The notes beneath the pieces were generated by a model, which saw only the letters and a list, made by a program, of their open reading frames with translations, did not search any database and was not told the origin of the DNA. From positions 1-43,105 of the IMG/VR virus record IMGVR_UViG_3300037119_001971: a stretch of DNA of 43,105 bases; one strand, given 5' to 3'. Shown piece after piece: positions 1 to 7,432 of the stretch (its first letter is position 1; every line of letters begins with the position of its first letter). This stretch comes from a virus. The translations under genes and the position numbers were made by a program.

Positions 1-22
1 ATGCCTGCCATTGCATCTCTCC

Positions 23-1810
23 TTACGCTGCGAGCAGTTCTTGGAGCTGCTCGGTTGTCTCTTGGAACTTGACGGGGGTCATTCGCTTCTGCGCCTTCTT
101 CAACATCGACGGGAGGTCCTGGAGGACGATCTCGTCGGGGTTCTGGTTGAGCGCCTTGCACAGCCGGCCGATGGCTGCTGCTTGTCCGGGTGTCACCACG
201 ACGGACTCTTCTGCGGTGTCGTGCTCGGGGATCCAGTCCCAGTGGCGACGGGGGTTGTTGGCCAACACCCATTGCACCATGAGGAGCTTGTCTGCGGGGC
301 TCGTGTAATAGACCCGCATGTAGAAGCCAAAGCCGGTCTCCTGGTTGGCCATGGCGAACACGCCCTTGTTGCGGGTGATGTCGGGGATCATGTGGGGGCC
401 GAAGTTCTTCGATGCCACCGAGCCCATGGCGACACCGGATGCGCTCTGGTCCTTGAGCCGGCCCGCCATGGCGAGGTCCACGTTGATGGAGATGTTGCGG
501 GGCAGGTCCTTGGCCGTGGCGTACTGGGTGGCGTTGACGGCGTAGATGCCCAGTGCCCGGCCCCGCTGGAATATCTTCGTCCAGTAGTCCATGGCCAGGT
601 CCGGCCCGCCGTTCTTGGCCGCCGGCAGCTCCTGGGTCTCGTCTCCCACCACCACGATGGCCGGCAGGGCCGGTGTGGCCTCGGGCAGCCATTCCAGGCC
701 CTGGGCCTTCATGAGCGCCGCCCGGCCCTCCATCTGGTCGTGGACGGCCCTCAGGCACTCCGTGGCGCCCTCGGGGGTGACCACGAGCCAGTCGATGCCG
801 GGCTCCCACTTGGCATGGTGCAGGCCCCACTTGCAGTCGATGACGATGACGATGACCCGGTCGGCCGGCAGCAGGCACAGGTTCATCAGGATCGTGTCCA
901 GCAAGACGCTCTTGCCCCAGCCGCTCTTGGCCATGATCGACCAACGGCTGATCATCGCCGTGATCTCCTGGCCCCACCGGTCACGGCCCAGGATGACGGG
1001 GAACGGCAACGCCACCCGAGCCCAACGCTCGTGGTAGAGCGGCAGGGGGATGTCCAGGCGCTTCCACAGCGGGTCGGTGCGCAGCAGGGTGATGGTGCCG
1101 TGGCCCGAGCGGATGTCGGTCTCGTCGTCAGGAGAGGCCTGCAGGCGCTCCAGGGTGGTCTGCACGTCGATGGCGGCGAAGTGCAGCTCCTGCTGCACCT
1201 TGGCGTGGCACAGGGCGGCGTAGAACGTCTTGGACTTCTCCAGGTGGCGGTTGAGGGTGGCCGCCAGGCGCTCGTCCTTGTCGCCGGGCTGGGCGGTGAG
1301 GTCGTCGATGCGGCCGAGGCTGGAGCCCTCCGACGCCGTCAGGTCGGCTTGAAGGCCGAAGACTTCGTCGTCGTGGTCACGGACCCAGTGCCAGTTGGTG
1401 GTGGAGGGGTAGTGCTCGAAGCCTCGGGGGTCGTCGTAGATGGTCTCGGTGAAGGTGGCCCAGGTGCGCTCCATGGCTGCCTGCAGCTCCTTGAAGAGGA
1501 AGGCGTCACGGAAGCCGCCAGAGGCCCCCAGGAAGCGCTGTATGCGCCTGACAGCCCGGAACAGCACCCACAGGGCCAGAGCGGCCAGGAGGGGCCGTAG
1601 CGTCTTGCTGGCAGCCCACAGAGCCAGGCCCACCATGAAGCCGGTCAGGCGCAGCAGGACCCACAGGAACTTGGAGTGGCCCGCCTTGCGGCTGGAGCCC
1701 CGGAACACGCCGGTGAGCTTGCGCCAGGTGCCGCTGAGGACCTTGACGATGAACCAGCCGGCGATGCCCAGGCCGATGAGCACGGCGATGAGGAAGCCCT
1801 CGATGCCCAT
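23..1810 (-). CDS. Membrane-anchored FtsK/SpoIIIE-type DNA translocase
   Basis: 595 aa. Three N-terminal hydrophobic segments (about residues 6-23, 49-67, 70-86) precede a soluble ATPase domain with Walker A AKSGWGKS (294-301) and Walker B VIVIVIDCK (319-327), the layout of FtsK/SpoIIIE/Tra motor ATPases that pump double-stranded DNA across a membrane. The ATG at 1810 shares one base with the stop of the upstream gene (TGATG), which fixes the start; an in-frame GTG 14 codons upstream lies inside that gene. It closes a run of membrane-protein genes. In actinomycete plasmids and ICEs, FtsK-like Tra proteins move double-stranded DNA between cells. In a phage the role is unknown: DNA transfer, plasmid-like segregation or a virion function are all possible. 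The ATPase assignment is strong; the role is inference. Confidence 0.85.
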   Translation of the reverse strand: MGIEGFLIAVLIGLGIAGWFIVKVLSGTWRKLTGVFRGSSRKAGHSKFLWVLLRLTGFMVGLALWAASKTLRPLLAALALWVLFRAVRRIQRFLGASGGFRDAFLFKELQAAMERTWATFTETIYDDPRGFEHYPSTTNWHWVRDHDDEVFGLQADLTASEGSSLGRIDDLTAQPGDKDERLAATLNRHLEKSKTFYAALCHAKVQQELHFAAIDVQTTLERLQASPDDETDIRSGHGTITLLRTDPLWKRLDIPLPLYHERWARVALPFPVILGRDRWGQEITAMISRWSIMAKSGWGKSVLLDTILMNLCLLPADRVIVIVIDCKWGLHHAKWEPGIDWLVVTPEGATECLRAVHDQMEGRAALMKAQGLEWLPEATPALPAIVVVGDETQELPAAKNGGPDLAMDYWTKIFQRGRALGIYAVNATQYATAKDLPRNISINVDLAMAGRLKDQSASGVAMGSVASKNFGPHMIPDITRNKGVFAMANQETGFGFYMRVYYTSPADKLLMVQWVLANNPRRHWDWIPEHDTAEESVVVTPGQAAAIGRLCKALNQNPDEIVLQDLPSMLKKAQKRMTPVKFQETTEQLQELLAA

Positions 1811-2403
1811 CACTGCACCTCGAAGATGCGGCCGCCGTTGTGGACCCGGCAACGGCTGCGAGCAAAGGCCTGACGGCCGCTGCGCTTGGCGATGTGGTTG
1901 GCCTCACGAGGACCGCCCTGCACGCACAGGGTCCCGTCGGGGTTAACCACACCCTGTGCATGGCCCTGTGGACGGGCGGCGTCGGGGCGCTCCCAGTCCT
2001 TGCCCCAGATCTTGCGCTGCGCACGGTCCGACCGAGGTGCTGCCCGCCCGCCGACGGTGGCGCTGACCCGTTGGTGCGCAGCCGTCCAGGTGGTGCGCAG
2101 GAAGCTAGCCAGGATCAGCAGCACGGTGATGAGCAGCACGATGAAGATGAGCTTGAGGTGGCTCATCATCCAGAAGCCGACGTTCATGAACCGTTGCAGC
2201 ACGTTGAACGGCAGGGTGAGGAAGTTGGCGAGGCCACTGGGCATGCCGTCGAGCACGGCCAGGGTGGTCTTGGCGCCGGCCTCCGACGCTGCCATGGTCG
2301 CCTGGGAGACGTGCACGGCAGCCTTCACAGCAGCGACAGGCGGCCCCAGGGTGGCGTTGTAGACGAAGTGCCCGATGTCCGCCGGGCTCGGGACGATGCT
2401 CAC
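1810..2403 (-). CDS. Single-pass membrane protein of the FtsK cassette
   Basis: 197 aa, starting at a GTG whose last two bases overlap the upstream stop (GTGA). The first 80 residues are Ala/Val-rich and amphipathic, residues about 84-102 (LIFIVLLITVLLILASFL) form one clear membrane helix, and the C-terminal half is basic and Arg-rich (SDRAQRKIWGKDWERPDAARPQG). I do not recognise the family. Its stop overlaps the translocase start, so the two are probably translationally coupled and may form a membrane complex. A longer reading upstream would overlap the GIY-YIG gene in another frame and is rejected. Confidence 0.75.
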   Translation of the reverse strand: MSIVPSPADIGHFVYNATLGPPVAAVKAAVHVSQATMAASEAGAKTTLAVLDGMPSGLANFLTLPFNVLQRFMNVGFWMMSHLKLIFIVLLITVLLILASFLRTTWTAAHQRVSATVGGRAAPRSDRAQRKIWGKDWERPDAARPQGHAQGVVNPDGTLCVQGGPREANHIAKRSGRQAFARSRCRVHNGGRIFEVQ

Positions 2404-2960
2404 GACAACTGCTCCACGGTGACGGGGGTGGCCCACTGGGCCTCGGGGAAGAACCAGCCCTCCAGGAAGTAGAAGGGCAGGAACACTGCGGCCACGGCCC
2501 ACTCCCAGGGCTTCACGCCTCGGCGGGTGTCCCGTGGGGTGTTGGAGATGTTGTGGATCTGGCGGTGGACGCTGCTGCCGGCGGCCTCCCACACGGCGAA
2601 GCACAAGAAGATCGACAGCGTGCGGCGGCGCTCGATGCGCATGGACTGGCGGTAGGTCCAGCAGTAGCGCACCACGGTGGAGGCGGGGATGTAGACCAGC
2701 GCCTTCCAGTTCTCCTTGCGCACACCGTCTGCAGCGTGCTGGTCCCAACGCCGGTCCTCGTTGACGGTCTGGCCGACGTAGAGCATCCAGCCGTGCTGGG
2801 TGCGCAGGTAGTAGATGCGCTCGACAGCGATGTGCGCCCAGGCCAGGACCCGCACGTCCTTGGAACAAGCGGCCTCGCAGGCGTATCGCTCCACGAGGTG
2901 TACGCCAGTTGCGAGAACCGAAACGACCATGAGCACAATGGCTACGTAGAAGATGGTCAT
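2400..2960 (-). CDS. Membrane protein with GIY-YIG nuclease-like core
   Basis: 186 aa. An N-terminal membrane helix (about residues 3-20) is followed by a soluble segment with GIY-YIG landmarks: I49-Y50-Y51 in the GIY position, L60-Y61-V62-G63-Q64-T65 for YIG, R70-R71-W72-D73-Q74-H75 with the usual catalytic Arg, and E110 as candidate metal-binding Glu. Two further hydrophobic stretches (about 115-131 and 154-173) follow. GIY-YIG enzymes cut one DNA strand through an Arg/Glu centre; a membrane-embedded one is unusual. It sits two genes from an FtsK-type translocase, so nicking DNA at the membrane is an attractive but unproven idea. The ATG at 2960 is followed at once by the hydrophobic segment. 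Confidence 0.75.
   Translation of the reverse strand: MTIFYVAIVLMVVSVLATGVHLVERYACEAACSKDVRVLAWAHIAVERIYYLRTQHGWMLYVGQTVNEDRRWDQHAADGVRKENWKALVYIPASTVVRYCWTYRQSMRIERRRTLSIFLCFAVWEAAGSSVHRQIHNISNTPRDTRRGVKPWEWAVAAVFLPFYFLEGWFFPEAQWATPVTVEQLS
2908..2924 (-). repeat. Family-2 17-bp palindrome, site 1
   Basis: Reads GTTGCGAGAACCGAAAC on the plus strand, one mismatch from GTTNCGG-N3-CCGNAAC. It lies about 35 bp inside the 5' end of the GIY-YIG gene. Confidence 0.55.
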
Positions 2961-2961
2961 G

Positions 2962-3681
2962 TCAGTCCTGGTTTGGGGTCCCAAAGTTGGTGTTGCGACG
3001 GTTGGCGACGTGGCGTGGCGCAGGCCGGCTGGAGCGGGGCACCTCGATGAAGGGCACGTCCTCGGGCTCGTCGTCGAGGTGCGGCGACCACGCCGGGGGC
3101 ACGAACGGTGCGGCAGGCTTGAGGTGGAGGTTGCGGACCGGGTAGTGGCTGCCGTCGAACTCGAAGCCGACGGAGTACTGGCCAGCCTTGACCTTGGTGG
3201 CCTTGGCGATGCCGATGCCGTGGCCCTCGCCGGTGAGGCGACGGGGCCGACGGTTGCCGTTCATGTACAGCTCGATGAGGTAGTCATCGGTGAGGTTGAA
3301 CGGCGGCTTCCGCTTGATGGCGTCGACCACCATGGACAGGAAGTAGTGGCCCGAGGTGGAGTCGTGGTAGCCCGCCGGGCCGATGTAGTCGAGCCGCACC
3401 GAGCGCAGCCACAGGCCCGTCAGGGCCTCCTTCTGGTCGAAGTGGAAGCTGACCTTGTCGACCAGCGGGCGGGGCACGAAGTTGCCGGTGGCGACGTTGA
3501 CACCACGGGTGCTGTTAGGCACGAGGCGGGACACCTGCACGGCGGGGATCGCCGTGGCCCAGGCCCAGTCGTTGGGGACACCACGGGCGCCGGCGTTGGC
3601 CAGGTCCACCATGGCCTCGGGCAACGCCCTGCTGTCGGTGGCCCAAACCTGGCCGGTGAGCTTCTCTGCGTGCAGGCTCAT
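2962..3681 (-). CDS. Unknown protein with DVP-x-IEVP C-terminal tail
   Basis: 239 aa; start ATG overlaps the upstream stop (ATGA). No signal peptide, membrane helix or known motif is visible. The body looks globular (AIPAVQVSRLVPNSTRGVNVATGNF, then SVRLDYIGPAGYHDSTSGHY around the middle). The last 45 residues are disordered-looking and contain EDVPFIEVPRSSRPAPR, similar to the tail of the next gene upstream and of the 152-aa protein at 28.0 kb. The final codons (NFGTPNQD) are written over a family-1 palindrome. It belongs to the membrane cassette by position and overlap; function unknown. Confidence 0.7.
   Translation of the reverse strand: MSLHAEKLTGQVWATDSRALPEAMVDLANAGARGVPNDWAWATAIPAVQVSRLVPNSTRGVNVATGNFVPRPLVDKVSFHFDQKEALTGLWLRSVRLDYIGPAGYHDSTSGHYFLSMVVDAIKRKPPFNLTDDYLIELYMNGNRRPRRLTGEGHGIGIAKATKVKAGQYSVGFEFDGSHYPVRNLHLKPAAPFVPPAWSPHLDDEPEDVPFIEVPRSSRPAPRHVANRRNTNFGTPNQD
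2972..2985. repeat. Family-1 palindrome TTTGGG-GT-CCCAAA, site 1
   Basis: Perfect 6-bp inverted arms around GT. It covers the last codons of the 239-aa gene, 8 bp before its stop and 12 bp upstream of the GIY-YIG start. Confidence 0.85.
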
Positions 3682-4205
3682 AGGTTCCTCTTGCCGGGCC
3701 GCAGCCGTAGCGGCCTGTTGGTGGAGCGGGGCACCTCGATCACCGGGGCCGGGACATCGGTGAAGATGTGGGCGGGGACCACGGCAGCGCCGCCCACGAC
3801 AACAGGGGGCTGGGCGGTGGTCAGGTCGACCTCCCAGCCACTGCCCCGCAACCGGTAGCCCAGGATGACCAGACCGTCGAGCACCGTGGTGTTGGTGCCT
3901 CGGCCGATGTGCGCCACCACGGCGACATCGGTACGGCCGCAGTAGTGGTTGAGCGTGTCCACAAAGCCGGGGATGTCCACGACGGCGAAGTAGCTGCCCG
4001 GTTGCAGCAACGGCCGGTGGGCGACGTAGAGGTTGACGGTGGTGCCCCGGTCGACGTAGTGGGTCGTGCCTCCCCAACTGCTGGCGTCGACCAGGTCCCG
4101 GTCGACGTTGCACGAGAAGACCGTCCAGTCGGTGCTGGCGTTGAACACCGTGGCCGTGCCGTTGGGGAACCACAACGTCACCGGGACCTCGGACACCTCG
4201 ATCAC
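3678..4205 (-). CDS. Unknown protein, beta-rich, with LRLRPGKRNL tail
   Basis: 175 aa from a GTG at 4205 that follows the upstream stop by one base and has a strong Shine-Dalgarno AGGGGAG four bases before it. An alternative ATG at 4328 would give 216 aa but overlaps the upstream gene by about 120 bp, so I prefer the GTG. The sequence looks beta-rich (VPVTLWFPNGTATVFNASTDWTVF) and ends FTDVPAPVIEVPRSTNRPLRLRPGKRNL. That tail resembles the ends of the 239-aa neighbour and the 152-aa protein at 28.0-28.5 kb. No known family recognised. Confidence 0.7.
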   Translation of the reverse strand: MIEVSEVPVTLWFPNGTATVFNASTDWTVFSCNVDRDLVDASSWGGTTHYVDRGTTVNLYVAHRPLLQPGSYFAVVDIPGFVDTLNHYCGRTDVAVVAHIGRGTNTTVLDGLVILGYRLRGSGWEVDLTTAQPPVVVGGAAVVPAHIFTDVPAPVIEVPRSTNRPLRLRPGKRNL

Positions 4206-4206
4206 G

Positions 4207-4920
4207 TCACTCCCCTGCGGGCTTACCGGGAGCTGCAGCACTTCCAAGCGGGGGAGCGGTGCCACCAGGTCCAGCAGGGACCGTCGTGGGCGCCGCTTGA
4301 ACAGGCGGGACATACGCACCGATGGCATCCCTTGAGCAGAGGAAGACGGGGACAGGAGCTTCGACGGTCCAACGGACCTGGAAGGTCAGGGTGATGTAGA
4401 CGTCCTTGTTCATCCACAGGTCGCACGGCGTGGCGAGCTGGACGCTGACCACCTTGCCGTTGAGGTCCCTGACCTCCTGGCGGGTGTCGACGATCTCCTT
4501 GACCTTCTTGGCCACCACCAGGCGGGCCTCACGGGTGGGGCCGATCAGCTCCCGGGCGGTGTCGGTGTACTCGGGGTACCAGACGTTGGGGGAGACCTCG
4601 GCCAGCTCATCGGGAGCACCCTCCAACGTCGTGGAGGTGGAGGACTTCGTGCCACCGTCACCGCTCATGCCGCCGAAAGCGACACCGCAGCCGACGACGA
4701 GCAGCAGGGGGATGCCGATCAGCAGCCCCACCAGCCGCCAGTTCACGCCCTTCCCTTGAGCCCTGGCGGGCTCCTGAGAAACGGACGGAGAGCCCTGCGG
4801 GCGCTCCGGGCCGGCACTGCGTGCCGGGACCTGCGGGAGCTGGACGTTGACGCCGACTACCGGCGGAGGAGGCGGCGGCGGGACCGCCGGCTCCTGCGCC
4901 TCAACGGCTACATCAGTCAT
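4207..4920 (-). CDS. Single-pass membrane protein with proline-rich cytoplasmic arm
   Basis: 237 aa. Residues 1-60 are Pro-rich with a run of seven prolines (14-20). One membrane helix spans about 62-84 (LVGLLIGIPLLLVVGCGVAFGG). An outer domain of about 130 residues has two cysteines (ATPCDLWMNKD, VFLCSRDAIG), followed by a Pro/Ala/Gly-rich end. The start ATG has a good Shine-Dalgarno (GAGG, six bases before it), but that site lies in one arm of a 10-bp inverted repeat. First gene of the cassette that ends with the FtsK-like motor. The topology resembles bitopic channel components, but no family is recognised. Confidence 0.8.
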   Translation of the reverse strand: MTDVAVEAQEPAVPPPPPPPVVGVNVQLPQVPARSAGPERPQGSPSVSQEPARAQGKGVNWRLVGLLIGIPLLLVVGCGVAFGGMSGDGGTKSSTSTTLEGAPDELAEVSPNVWYPEYTDTARELIGPTREARLVVAKKVKEIVDTRQEVRDLNGKVVSVQLATPCDLWMNKDVYITLTFQVRWTVEAPVPVFLCSRDAIGAYVPPVQAAPTTVPAGPGGTAPPLGSAAAPGKPAGE

Positions 4921-4987
4921 GGGTCACCTCAGCAAGCTGGTCGGGCGCCGGCCGGCGGGAGCCGGCGGCGGGCTTCGGGTGACCCAT
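4919..4987 (-). promoter_or_regulatory. Leader stem that would mask a ribosome-binding site
   Basis: Ten-base arms ATGGGTCACC (4919-4928) and GGTGACCCAT (4978-4987) are perfectly complementary. On the minus-strand transcript the 3' arm contains the bases between Shine-Dalgarno and start and the first two bases of the ATG of the 237-aa gene; the loop holds further GC-rich inverted repeats. Folded, this would hide the translation start of the cassette. Confidence 0.5.
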
Positions 4988-5231
4988 CGCCGCTTGCGGC
5001 GAGGTGGGCTCACCCGGGAGCGTAACGCAGGCGTCAAGCCTGGAAGGCACAGCCCGGACGGGCTTTGCCTGAGAGGCCCCTGGACGGCCCTGTGGGCCGT
5101 TCTGGGCGCCCTGGGGCACTGCGGGAGCGCAGAGCGCTCCTGCGGCGCTTAGACGGCCGTACAGCGGCCTCTGGTGCCCAGCGGGCACCAGGGACGCCGT
5201 GCCGACCGGTGCGGCGGCGTGGACGATGCCG
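4988..5231. other. Non-coding gap made of consecutive GC-rich hairpins
   Basis: Between the 237-aa membrane gene and the 83-aa gene I find no convincing gene. The gap holds short perfect hairpins: TCGCCGC/GCGGCGA (4987-5002, loop TT), ACGGCCC/GGGCCGT (5084-5100, loop TGT), GGAGCGC/GCGCTCC (5124-5140, loop AGA) and CTGGTGCCC/GGGCACCAG (5171-5191, loop AGC). It could be a terminator cluster, a structured RNA or a protein-binding region. Confidence 0.55.
5171..5191. terminator. Strong 9-bp hairpin downstream of the 83-aa gene
   Basis: CTGGTGCCC-AGC-GGGCACCAG, nine pairs with a three-base loop, about 40 bp beyond the stop of the 83-aa gene. No T-run follows, so terminator activity is a guess. 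Confidence 0.35.
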
Positions 5232-5483
5232 TCAGGCATCGACCTTGCCCGACGCCAGGCGCTGGAGCTTCTGCTCCATCGTCTCGGCCTTCACATCACC
5301 CACGTTCCGCTTCAGCGCCATCAGCGCCGCACGGATCGTCTCGTCGTTGGTGGTGCCGCACTGCGCCCGCAGCTCCTTGAGCAGGCCCCAGGTGGTGTCG
5401 TAGATGACGACAGGACCCTTGCCCTCCTTGGGCGCACGGTCGGGCTTGCCGTTGGCGGTGTTCGTGTCGGTGGTGGCGGTCAT
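5232..5483 (-). CDS. Small protein, possible ribbon-helix-helix regulator
   Basis: 83 aa; ATG at 5483 with Shine-Dalgarno AGGAG nine bases upstream. A charged, disordered N-terminus (about 25 residues) precedes VVIYDTTWGLLKELRAQCGTTNDETIRAALMALKRN, a strand-helix-turn-helix order reminiscent of ribbon-helix-helix DNA-binding proteins, then a Gln/Glu-rich end. The gene stands alone between a terminator and the hairpin gap, which fits a separately transcribed regulator. A small hairpin GATGCC/GGCATC (5225-5240) overlaps its stop. Family assignment is tentative. Confidence 0.7.
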   Translation of the reverse strand: MTATTDTNTANGKPDRAPKEGKGPVVIYDTTWGLLKELRAQCGTTNDETIRAALMALKRNVGDVKAETMEQKLQRLASGKVDA

Positions 5484-5522
5484 GGTGCATTGCTCCTGCA
5501 TCGGTAGTGCAACGGGGGTGTA

Positions 5523-5558
5523 TGTGACTAGTACACCATGAACTTCGGGATTAGTGAA
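5523..5558 (-). promoter_or_regulatory. Possible promoter for the 83-aa gene
   Basis: On the minus strand TTCACT and TGTACT are separated by 17 bases, a weak match to -35/-10 boxes, in the gap between the terminator at 5571-5590 and the gene. A promoter is expected here because the upstream operon is terminated; these boxes are only a candidate. Confidence 0.3.
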
Positions 5559-5570
5559 GCCAACAAGAAA

Positions 5571-5590
5571 GGGCGGCCTTTCGGCCGCCC
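5571..5590 (-). terminator. Intrinsic terminator ending the tail operon
   Basis: GGGCGGCC-TTTC-GGCCGCCC, eight GC pairs with a four-base loop, followed on the minus strand by TTTCTTGTTG. It lies about 33 bp after the stop of the 106-aa gene and is the best intrinsic terminator in the window. Confidence 0.8.
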
Positions 5591-5593
5591 AAC

Positions 5594-5607
5594 TTTGGGA
5601 CCCCAAA
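5594..5607. repeat. Family-1 palindrome TTTGGG-AC-CCCAAA, site 2
   Basis: Perfect arms around AC on the plus strand. It sits between the stop of the 106-aa gene and the terminator hairpin. Confidence 0.85.
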
Positions 5608-5622
5608 CTGTGTATCGAGCTG

Positions 5623-5943
5623 CTACATGTTGTCGAGCGCCCGGCGCTTGTGCCGTTCCCATGCCTCGGGCGTGGACTCTGCTCGCAGCTTCTCCTGGAT
5701 CTCGGGGGGCAGGAGCATGGGGTTCAGCAGCCGTGCCTCCCGACGGTTGTGCGCCCTGATCTCTTCCTCGGTGCGTGGCGACTCGTCCTCGTCCGTCTCG
5801 GGCACCTCCTTGGGGAATGAGGACGCAGGCTCTCCCGGGTAGCGGGTACCCAAGCGCCCGATGCCGCCTCCCATGTTGTCCAGTGCGGTGTCGACCTTCT
5901 TGGCGAGGTCGGAGATCGCATCGTCGGCGTCTTCGTGTCCCAT
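5623..5943 (-). CDS. Small acidic protein, unknown
   Basis: 106 aa; the ATG overlaps the upstream stop (TGATG) and has Shine-Dalgarno AAGGGA. Charged throughout (EVPETDEDESPRTEEEIRAHNRREARLL), with an N-terminal helix HEDADDAISDLAKKVDTALDNM. Last gene of the long tail operon, directly before a family-1 palindrome and the terminator. No family recognised. Confidence 0.75.
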   Translation of the reverse strand: MGHEDADDAISDLAKKVDTALDNMGGGIGRLGTRYPGEPASSFPKEVPETDEDESPRTEEEIRAHNRREARLLNPMLLPPEIQEKLRAESTPEAWERHKRRALDNM

Positions 5944-7364
5944 CACGTCCCTTTCGTTACCCACGGCGGGAGCCCCTTGATGCCGGCCGGTGTGCCGGAA
6001 CCTGCTCCACTCGTTGCAATGCCTGGCAACTGTACCCGCAGTGCCTCCACCAGTCCCTGGGCCTCGGCGTGGCCGATGTCCCCGTTGCCCTCTCTGGTGC
6101 GGATGCGGGCGATGGACTCCATGACCCACTTCTTCTTGGCCGTACGGGGCCACAGGGCACGCTGGCCCTCCCACGTCACGGCCTGGATCTGGTTGGTGTT
6201 CTCGAACCGGGCGGGGTCCTCTCGGGCCACTCGTCTGTTGGCCTCCACGAACAGCGGGTACACGCCGGACACGCCCGCTTTGGTGGACTTGGGCTGCCCA
6301 AAGAACTTGTTGATCATCGGTTCACTGCTGCTCCACGGGATCCCCACGCCCATGCCCAGTGCGTGGGTGTCGATGGTGGCGTCGTCGAAGCCGCTGGTGT
6401 TGTGGGGGTCACGCAGGTTCTCGTAGAAGCTGCGGATCTTGTGCTGCTGCCCGAGGATCTCGTGGGCGGTCTGTGGCGTGGGGTCACGGATGATGCGCAT
6501 GGCCTTGCCCATGGAGTCGAATGACTGCCACGAGATGCCCGGCATCTGCCCGCCGGGGGTGACCACCGGTGTGCCGTCGATGTTGATGGTGTGGTTCTCA
6601 CCTCGCAGCACCGTGAGGGTGCGCACCATCTCCCCCGCCAGGATGTCGTCCAGGTCGCTCAAGCGCTTGCCCACCAGCTTGGAGGAGGACAGGACCTCGG
6701 GCGGCGGGATGTTGGGGTTCTTCTTGTCGATCCACGAGGCCTGGCGGATGTTGTTGGCGATGTTGACGGCGTCATAGTCGATGACGGGGTCGGCGGCGTA
6801 GGTGCGTGCGAATGCCCGTGCCATGGCCAGGTTGTGGAACCAGTCCTTCTGTGGGCTGAGCCGTGCGGTGACGACGTGCATGACGTCGGACGGCAGACCG
6901 TTGGCGTTGGCTTCCTCGATGTTGAACTTGTTGCCCAGCGGGTACCAGCTCTTGGCCAGTGTCTCCAACTCGGGGGTGACCGTCTGCAGGGCGTCCCTGA
7001 TGTTGGCGGACAGGGCCTCCACGACGTCCTCGTGGGACTTGGCCTTCTGCAGCCCCGGCACCTGGCGCATCATCTCCAAGGACCGCTCGCCCCACTTGGG
7101 GTCGGTGCGCAGGATGTCGTCCAGGTCCATGTGCAACGTGGCGGGGTCGCCGTACTTGGCTGGGTCCTTGGGCTGGCGCACACCGACACGGCCGATGGTG
7201 TCGTGCCCGTAGCGGCCGAAGCTGTCGTAGTGCTGGGGCAGACCGCCGGCCCCACGCTTGGTGCCGTCCTTGTCGATGACCTGGCACAGCTCATAGCTGC
7301 TGCGGATCACGGGGATGAGGCCCAAACGCTTGCGCAGCTCTTCCCGTTGCTGGTCGGTCACCAT
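5943..7364 (-). CDS. Conserved-looking phage protein with SPQKDW and TIDTHA motifs
   Basis: 473 aa. The middle contains WYPLGNKF, LSPQKDWFHNLAMARAF and later KIRSFYENL...DDATIDTHALGMGVG. I recall this series (WYp, SPq..W..N...A, K...FY.nl, TiDTHa) from a domain common in actinophages and mobile elements, perhaps the family named DUF7178; this is from memory and was not searched. The TIDTHA box resembles the VDTHV box of HhH-GPD DNA glycosylases, which is my inference. It lies after the tail genes in the same operon; there is no signal peptide or membrane helix. ATG 7364 lacks a clear ribosome site. Confidence 0.75.
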   Translation of the reverse strand: MVTDQQREELRKRLGLIPVIRSSYELCQVIDKDGTKRGAGGLPQHYDSFGRYGHDTIGRVGVRQPKDPAKYGDPATLHMDLDDILRTDPKWGERSLEMMRQVPGLQKAKSHEDVVEALSANIRDALQTVTPELETLAKSWYPLGNKFNIEEANANGLPSDVMHVVTARLSPQKDWFHNLAMARAFARTYAADPVIDYDAVNIANNIRQASWIDKKNPNIPPPEVLSSSKLVGKRLSDLDDILAGEMVRTLTVLRGENHTINIDGTPVVTPGGQMPGISWQSFDSMGKAMRIIRDPTPQTAHEILGQQHKIRSFYENLRDPHNTSGFDDATIDTHALGMGVGIPWSSSEPMINKFFGQPKSTKAGVSGVYPLFVEANRRVAREDPARFENTNQIQAVTWEGQRALWPRTAKKKWVMESIARIRTREGNGDIGHAEAQGLVEALRVQLPGIATSGAGSGTPAGIKGLPPWVTKGT

Positions 7365-7432
7365 CGCCCGAGCATGGCAGCGGCCCCTGCCCTGGAGGGG
7401 TTGGGGGCGGGGACCGCTACTCGTGCGTGACG

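Noticed and set aside
11-1600. Long plus-strand frame opposite the FtsK-like gene
   Set aside because: Shadow of the motor gene, whose Walker motifs are on the minus strand.
1810-2868. 352-codon reading of the frame containing the 197-aa membrane protein
   Set aside because: The upstream part lies opposite-frame to the GIY-YIG gene and is Arg/Pro-rich noise; the GTGA overlap fixes the shorter start.
6284-6300. TTGGGCTGCCCAAAG, resembling the family-1 palindrome
   Set aside because: Spacing and arm sequence differ, and it encodes FGQPK within the 473-aa gene; treated as chance.
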